NCBI RefSeq assembly: GCF_001672915.1
Contig: NZ_LZKR01000127.1
Location: forward strand, 1-64,000
Length of the DNA stretch: 64,000 bases
Source of the DNA: Mycobacterium sp. 1245805.9
GTDB lineage: Bacteria > Actinomycetota > Actinomycetes > Mycobacteriales > Mycobacteriaceae
Direction: 5' to 3'
This document shows, one piece after another, positions 60,402-64,000 of this stretch (the stretch's first letter is position 1; each line of letters begins with the position of its first letter). The position numbers and the translations under genes are program-made. The notes under the pieces are model-generated. The model was not told the DNA's origin. It was given only the letters and a program-made list of their open reading frames with translations, and did not search any database.

Positions 60402-61643
60402 TCAATGCGCCGCCGGCATTGACGCCGAGCCGTCTGGCTCTTCATCGGTCGCATTGCCCCGGAATGGACTCGCGACGTGTGCGCCCAAACCGACCAGCCC
60501 TCGGCCGACGGCAGCCAGCGCGCGGCCCGTCGTGCTGCCAACCGCCCCGATGGTGGCGAAGGCGGCATCCAACACGCTCGGAATGTGGAAGTCCTCCCAC
60601 GTCTCGACCTGGTGGTGGCGCGCCTCGGCGAAACGATTGAGCTCGTCACGCACCGCGCGGCGCTGCCTGGCCAGCTCTCGCACCGCCCAGAACCGGAAGC
60701 CGTCGAGCACCGCCGGCTTCGCGAACCGGTCGAGGACTTCCTTGGCGTTCCCGTAGATGTCGACGTCTTCGCGCAGATGATGGTCGACGAGCTCGCGCGC
60801 CTCATCGATCGCCCGCAGCAGCTGCTCGGGTTGCGTCGCCTCGATGCGCGCGAGGTTCAGCCGCTGCCATTTGTGCAGCGCCCCCTCGGCGATCACCAGC
60901 AGGCTCAGGGTTTCCCCAAGCCGGTTGTCGCTGACCGCATTTCGCAGCTTCTCGGCGCGATGCTGCACGCCCAGGGTGTCGTCGAACGACGCCAGGATCC
61001 GCCGGACATGGTTGCGCAGTTGCACAACGGTGACATTGAGCGCCGGCCCCAAAGCGGCCACCGACTCCCAGTACGCATCGGGCAGCGACCCGTACTTGTC
61101 CAGCGAGTCGACCATCCGCGAAATCGTCAGGCTGTTGCCCAGCACGTCGCCGGCGCGCTGGGCCCGGGCGACCTCGATCACCGAGTCGACCTTGTCCTCG
61201 ACGCGTCGGACGGCGTCCTCCACCTGGGCAACTGCGGACGTCAACGCCATCTGAACGGCGATCATCTGCGCCGACGCGATCGCTTCCGGACCGAGCAGCG
61301 CCGGTCGCCATTGCAGGGATGCCAAACCGGCTTCCGAGCCCGTCAGCACCCGAAAGACGCCGTCGCCCAAGGGAACGAGGTTGCCGTCCTTCAACGCGTT
61401 GAGGCTGTCGCGGTGCAGCTGCACGTATTTGCCGGAGTGGGCAAGCAGCGAGGTCAGCCCGGCGAGCCCGCTCGCCGCGTTCGCGAGCGAGCCGCCGTCG
61501 ATCCCGGCGACGCGCATGGCCTGCCCGGCGGCCGCCCGCAGCCGCGCCAGATAGGACTCGACGGCGGCGGCGTCACCGCCGACCAGCAGGGCCTCGTCAT
61601 GCAACGACACCACGACCTCATCGGCCGTCTCGGATGTGCTCAT
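60402..61643 (-). CDS. Conserved hypothetical, mostly helical protein (413 aa)
   Basis: A 413-aa protein of no recognised family. It is predominantly helical, with long charged helices (SAVAQVEDAVRRVEDKVDSVIE near 138-158; AEKLRNAVSDNRLGETLSLL) and a Gly-rich hydrophobic segment before the end (GAVGSTTGRALAAVGRGLVGLGAHV, 365-390) that could associate with a membrane. Composition resembles coiled-coil or toxin-like helical proteins. It stands alone before a 212-bp intergenic gap. Confidence 0.55.
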   Translation of the reverse strand: MSTSETADEVVVSLHDEALLVGGDAAAVESYLARLRAAAGQAMRVAGIDGGSLANAASGLAGLTSLLAHSGKYVQLHRDSLNALKDGNLVPLGDGVFRVLTGSEAGLASLQWRPALLGPEAIASAQMIAVQMALTSAVAQVEDAVRRVEDKVDSVIEVARAQRAGDVLGNSLTISRMVDSLDKYGSLPDAYWESVAALGPALNVTVVQLRNHVRRILASFDDTLGVQHRAEKLRNAVSDNRLGETLSLLVIAEGALHKWQRLNLARIEATQPEQLLRAIDEARELVDHHLREDVDIYGNAKEVLDRFAKPAVLDGFRFWAVRELARQRRAVRDELNRFAEARHHQVETWEDFHIPSVLDAAFATIGAVGSTTGRALAAVGRGLVGLGAHVASPFRGNATDEEPDGSASMPAAH

Positions 61644-61855
61644 GGTGCACCCCCAAAGATCCGTCGGCGCGCAAGCAAGCAGGCCGAGATGGGCGGCTAG
61701 AAAGTGCGGACGTTACACCGAGGTGTCCGCTCTAACCCCCGCTTCGGCGCCTATTCAGGAGGAATTCACCGGATACGAGTAACCAGCAGACTCACAGCGC
61801 GTCGCGGCAAATTGAGGGCTGTCCGCCCAGCTGCGGATGTGGAACCATTTGGCAA

Positions 61856-62665
61856 ATGAAGGACGACGATCCCGAAAAGCGGATCCGCGAGTTAGAACAA
61901 CAGCTCGCCGACGTCACGCGGCCCCCGCAGACCCCGACCCCGTACACCGGCGGCGAGACGTACACGGAGAACCCGCCGCCGTACACGGGCGGCGCGACGT
62001 ACAGCGCGCCGACCTACAGCAGTGGCCCGACCTATCCGGGTGGCGGGCCATTCCCCTGGGGCGCCCCGCAGCCGCGGCGCAGGTCCTACCCCTGGTACCT
62101 CGTCCTCGTTCTGCTGGCGGTCGTGGTGCCGATCATCATCAGCCTGGTCATGATGTTCACCAGGTCGTCCATCGGAAGTTCGATCTCGCGAGGCGGCGCC
62201 GGCCGGACGACGTCGAGCGGTCCCACCTCGGTGCCGTGGGGCGGCGAGCTCCGCGTGAGCGACAACTCGCAGGCCAGGACGATCTCCTGCAACAACGGCA
62301 AGCTCACGCTGGCCGCGTACGACAGCAAGTACGTGGTCACCGGCCACTGCGCCAGCCTCACCGTGGGCGGCTACGACAACAACGTCACGGTCGACAACGC
62401 CGACGCCATCGAATCGACCGGATACAGCAACGTGGTCCGCGTCCAAACCTGCAACGACGGCAACCTGAAGATCTCCAGCTACGGCAACGACTTCAACGTC
62501 GCCGGCCACTGCGCCGGCCTGGCGATCTCCAGCTACAACAACAAGGTCAACCTCGAAAGCGTCGACGCCATCACCGTCTCCGGATACAGCAACAACGTCA
62601 CCTACCACACGGGCACGCCGAAGATCACAAACTCGGGCTACGACAACAACATTCAGCAGGGCTGA
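61856..62665 (+). CDS. DUF3060-family membrane-anchored protein
   Basis: A 269-aa protein: a cytosolic Pro/Tyr/Gly-rich N-terminus with repeated YTGG/TYS motifs (1-75), one membrane span (78-103), and an outside DUF3060 domain of repeated SSYGN-x-FN or GYDNN-x-VT strands with paired Cys (about 143-230), a beta-helix-like repeat. Function unknown; found in mycobacterial surface proteins. ATG at 61856. Confidence 0.75.
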   Translation: MKDDDPEKRIRELEQQLADVTRPPQTPTPYTGGETYTENPPPYTGGATYSAPTYSSGPTYPGGGPFPWGAPQPRRRSYPWYLVLVLLAVVVPIIISLVMMFTRSSIGSSISRGGAGRTTSSGPTSVPWGGELRVSDNSQARTISCNNGKLTLAAYDSKYVVTGHCASLTVGGYDNNVTVDNADAIESTGYSNVVRVQTCNDGNLKISSYGNDFNVAGHCAGLAISSYNNKVNLESVDAITVSGYSNNVTYHTGTPKITNSGYDNNIQQG

Positions 62666-62849
62666 ATCGGCGACAACGACGTCGGCCCCGCAAACCCGCC
62701 CCACATGGTGCCGGGTTGACACGCTGGCGTAGCGTTTGAGAACGAGCCGTTTCGTTGTCAGCGGTGCTCCCGCGGCATCCACAGGCAATGCGATTCCTCC
62801 GTCGCCCCGGCGCCCGGGGCGGTCGACGCCGACCGTGAAGGACTTGCCC

Positions 62850-63329
62850 GTGGAAACCGCAACTACTCACGCGGCACCGATGCATCACCTCCGGGGCCGG
62901 CATGGAACCAACCCGATCCGGGTGTGCGTGGCGCGCGAATTGGGCCACGACATCGACGGCGCGTGGTGGCCGCGCGTGGACCGCATCGCGAACGAACTGC
63001 CCTCGCTGGTCGCGGTCCTGACCCCGCTGCTCGGCGAGATCACCGCGATCAACGTCAACTGGTCACCGCTGCAACGGCCACCGGACCTGAACTGGCCGGG
63101 ATGGGAACAGAAGCGCCAGCACGTGATGAGCGTCAACGGCTGGGACGCGTGCGCGAACCTCCTGGTGGTCCCGTATGCGACCAATGCCGCGCTCGCCCAG
63201 ATGGTGCTGCGCCTGGCCGCCGACCTGCCCATCGACTGCGCGGACCGCAACAAGCGCGCGTACGTGACCGCCGGCTCTGTTCTGTCCGCCGCGCAACGGC
63301 AATGTGACCAGGCAGCGCCGACCTCGTAG
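62850..63329 (+). CDS. DUF5994-like protein
   Basis: A 159-aa protein with the pattern GHDIDGAWWPRVDRIANELPSLVAVL, INVNWSPL then CANLLVVPYATNAALAQMVLRLA, which fits the actinobacterial DUF5994 family. GTG start at 62850 with AAGGA upstream. No function is known. It ends at the base before the palindrome that precedes the TetR gene. Confidence 0.65.
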   Translation: METATTHAAPMHHLRGRHGTNPIRVCVARELGHDIDGAWWPRVDRIANELPSLVAVLTPLLGEITAINVNWSPLQRPPDLNWPGWEQKRQHVMSVNGWDACANLLVVPYATNAALAQMVLRLAADLPIDCADRNKRAYVTAGSVLSAAQRQCDQAAPTS

Positions 63330-63353
63330 ATAACAGAGCAGCCGCTCTGTTAT
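63330..63353. promoter_or_regulatory. TetR operator palindrome with overlapping -10
   Basis: ATAACAGAGC-AGCC-GCTCTGTTAT: perfect 10-bp arms. The right arm overlaps TATGCT (63351-63356), a -10 6 nt before the TetR GTG at 63363. Strong candidate autoregulatory site. Confidence 0.78.
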
Positions 63354-63362
63354 GCTGTCGGG

Positions 63363-63995
63363 GTGCCCCGCCCACGCGTCCACGACCAGGATCGGATCCT
63401 CGACGCCGCGGAGTTGCTAGCCGCGCAGTCTGGGCCGGCCGCCGTCACGATCCGCGCGATCAGCGATGCGACCGGGGTGTCCAACGGCGCGCTGTATCAC
63501 ACGTTCGGGTCGCGCGCGGGCCTGGTGGGCCGTGCCTGGCTGCGGGCCGGGCACCGATTCCTCAGCGCGCAAGGCGAATTGATCGACGCCGCGATCGACG
63601 GCGACGCCGCCGAAGCGGTAGTGGCCGCGGCCGAGGCGCCGGCGGTGTTCGCCGAGCAGTATCCGCACTCCTCGCAGCTGATCCTGACCGTGCGCCGCGA
63701 CGAGCTGCTGGGCCCCGAAACACCGACCGAGATCGCCGCCCAGTTGCGCGATCTGGACTGGCTGCTGGTCGAGGCGATGATCCGACTGGCCCGCGCCCTG
63801 TGGGACCGCAAGGACGCCGCCGCCGTCGACGCCATCACGATGTGCATCGTCGACCTGCCAACCGCAATCCTCTTGGAACGCAACCGAATCCACGATCCGG
63901 ACGCGCGGGAACGACTGCGCGCCGCGGTCCGCGCCGCGCTGGCCGTCGGCCCGCCGCCGTTGCGGCGCCGAAGCTCCGAAAGGAAAAAGAAATGA
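63363..63995 (+). CDS. TetR-family regulator
   Basis: A 210-aa TetR protein: HTH 10-56 (VTIRAISDATGVSNGALYHTFGSRAGL), then a helical domain with an Arg/Lys-rich tail. GTG start, no ribosome site, -10 6 nt upstream: leaderless. Stop overlaps the start of the next gene (ATGA), whose product is outside the window and probably its target. Confidence 0.87.
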   Translation: MPRPRVHDQDRILDAAELLAAQSGPAAVTIRAISDATGVSNGALYHTFGSRAGLVGRAWLRAGHRFLSAQGELIDAAIDGDAAEAVVAAAEAPAVFAEQYPHSSQLILTVRRDELLGPETPTEIAAQLRDLDWLLVEAMIRLARALWDRKDAAAVDAITMCIVDLPTAILLERNRIHDPDARERLRAAVRAALAVGPPPLRRRSSERKKK

Positions 63996-64000
63996 CACCC
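63992..64000 (+). CDS. Start of the gene coupled to the TetR (truncated by window end)
   Basis: ATG at 63992 overlaps the TetR stop (ATGA) and follows AAAGGA. Only the codons for M-T-P are in the window, so the product cannot be named. Confidence 0.45.

Noticed and set aside
1-64000. CRISPR array, rRNA or insertion sequence
   Set aside because: No regularly spaced repeats, no rRNA sequence and no transposase signature were seen.

Overview
The window looks like a slow-growing Mycobacterium, probably of the M. avium complex or a related lineage. The evidence is very high GC, many GTG and TTG starts, a PE/PPE pair, DUF732 and LpqH-like secreted proteins, a transmembrane Ser/Thr kinase, several cytochromes P450 and many F420/flavin luciferase-like oxidoreductases. 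No rRNA, tRNA, insertion sequence or CRISPR array was recognised. Five genes (sseB 12.7 kb, a YjcE-like antiporter 23.9 kb, lipM 32.7 kb, a LysR gene 38.0 kb, an FAD-linked oxidase 40.4 kb) seem to keep, in inverted order, the relative order and strand of M. tuberculosis Rv2291, Rv2287, Rv2284, Rv2282c and Rv2280. This is from memory and unchecked. Accessory blocks are interleaved between them.

Layout. 0-6 kb: end of a reductase gene, then an oxidation module of luciferase-like oxidoreductase, P450, AveC-like membrane protein with a 38-aa membrane peptide, TetR and a second P450. 6-11.5 kb: hydrolase, LpqH-like lipoprotein, two unknown genes and a coupled hydrolase-SDR-luciferase-like operon. 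11.6-17.8 kb: secreted nucleosidase-like protein, sseB, DUF732, the glycosyltransferase mgtA, and an XRE regulator divergent from an oxidoreductase/MDMPI-like pair. 18-20.5 kb: an acetolactate synthase-acetolactate decarboxylase pair, a complete route to acetoin. 20.5-26.7 kb: flavin monooxygenase with its TetR, an AAA ATPase, an antiporter and a DUF5685 protein with an extreme Cys-rich tail. 26.7-34.5 kb: ECF41 sigma factor with a partner oxidoreductase, a chagasin-type inhibitor, an acyltransferase, DUF1707/TetR and lipM. 34.5-36.5 kb: a PE-PPE operon. 36.7-42.2 kb: TIGR03085 protein, LysR/NTF2-like pair, kinase, oxidase and two small coupled genes. 42.7-50.9 kb: catabolic-looking genes (cupin regulator, dehydrogenase, SDR, VOC, PhyH-type dioxygenase, PHP hydrolase, P450, VOC).

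51.1-57.3 kb is visibly lower in GC than its surroundings and looks like an acquired defence island: a coupled FRG-DUF262 pair, a stand-alone Eco29kI-type GIY-YIG nuclease, and a restriction operon of a second Eco29kI-type nuclease, a C5 methyltransferase and a Vsr nuclease. 57.5-64 kb returns to ordinary high-GC genes: SMP-30-like, SDR, lipase-like, unknown, DUF3060, DUF5994-like and TetR.

Two patterns recur. Four TetR genes each carry a TANNNT -10 hexamer 6-7 nt before the start codon and a palindrome over or beside it, implying leaderless autoregulated transcripts. A hairpin-forming repeat occurs three times just beyond gene ends (7.2, 17.9 and 37.4 kb).
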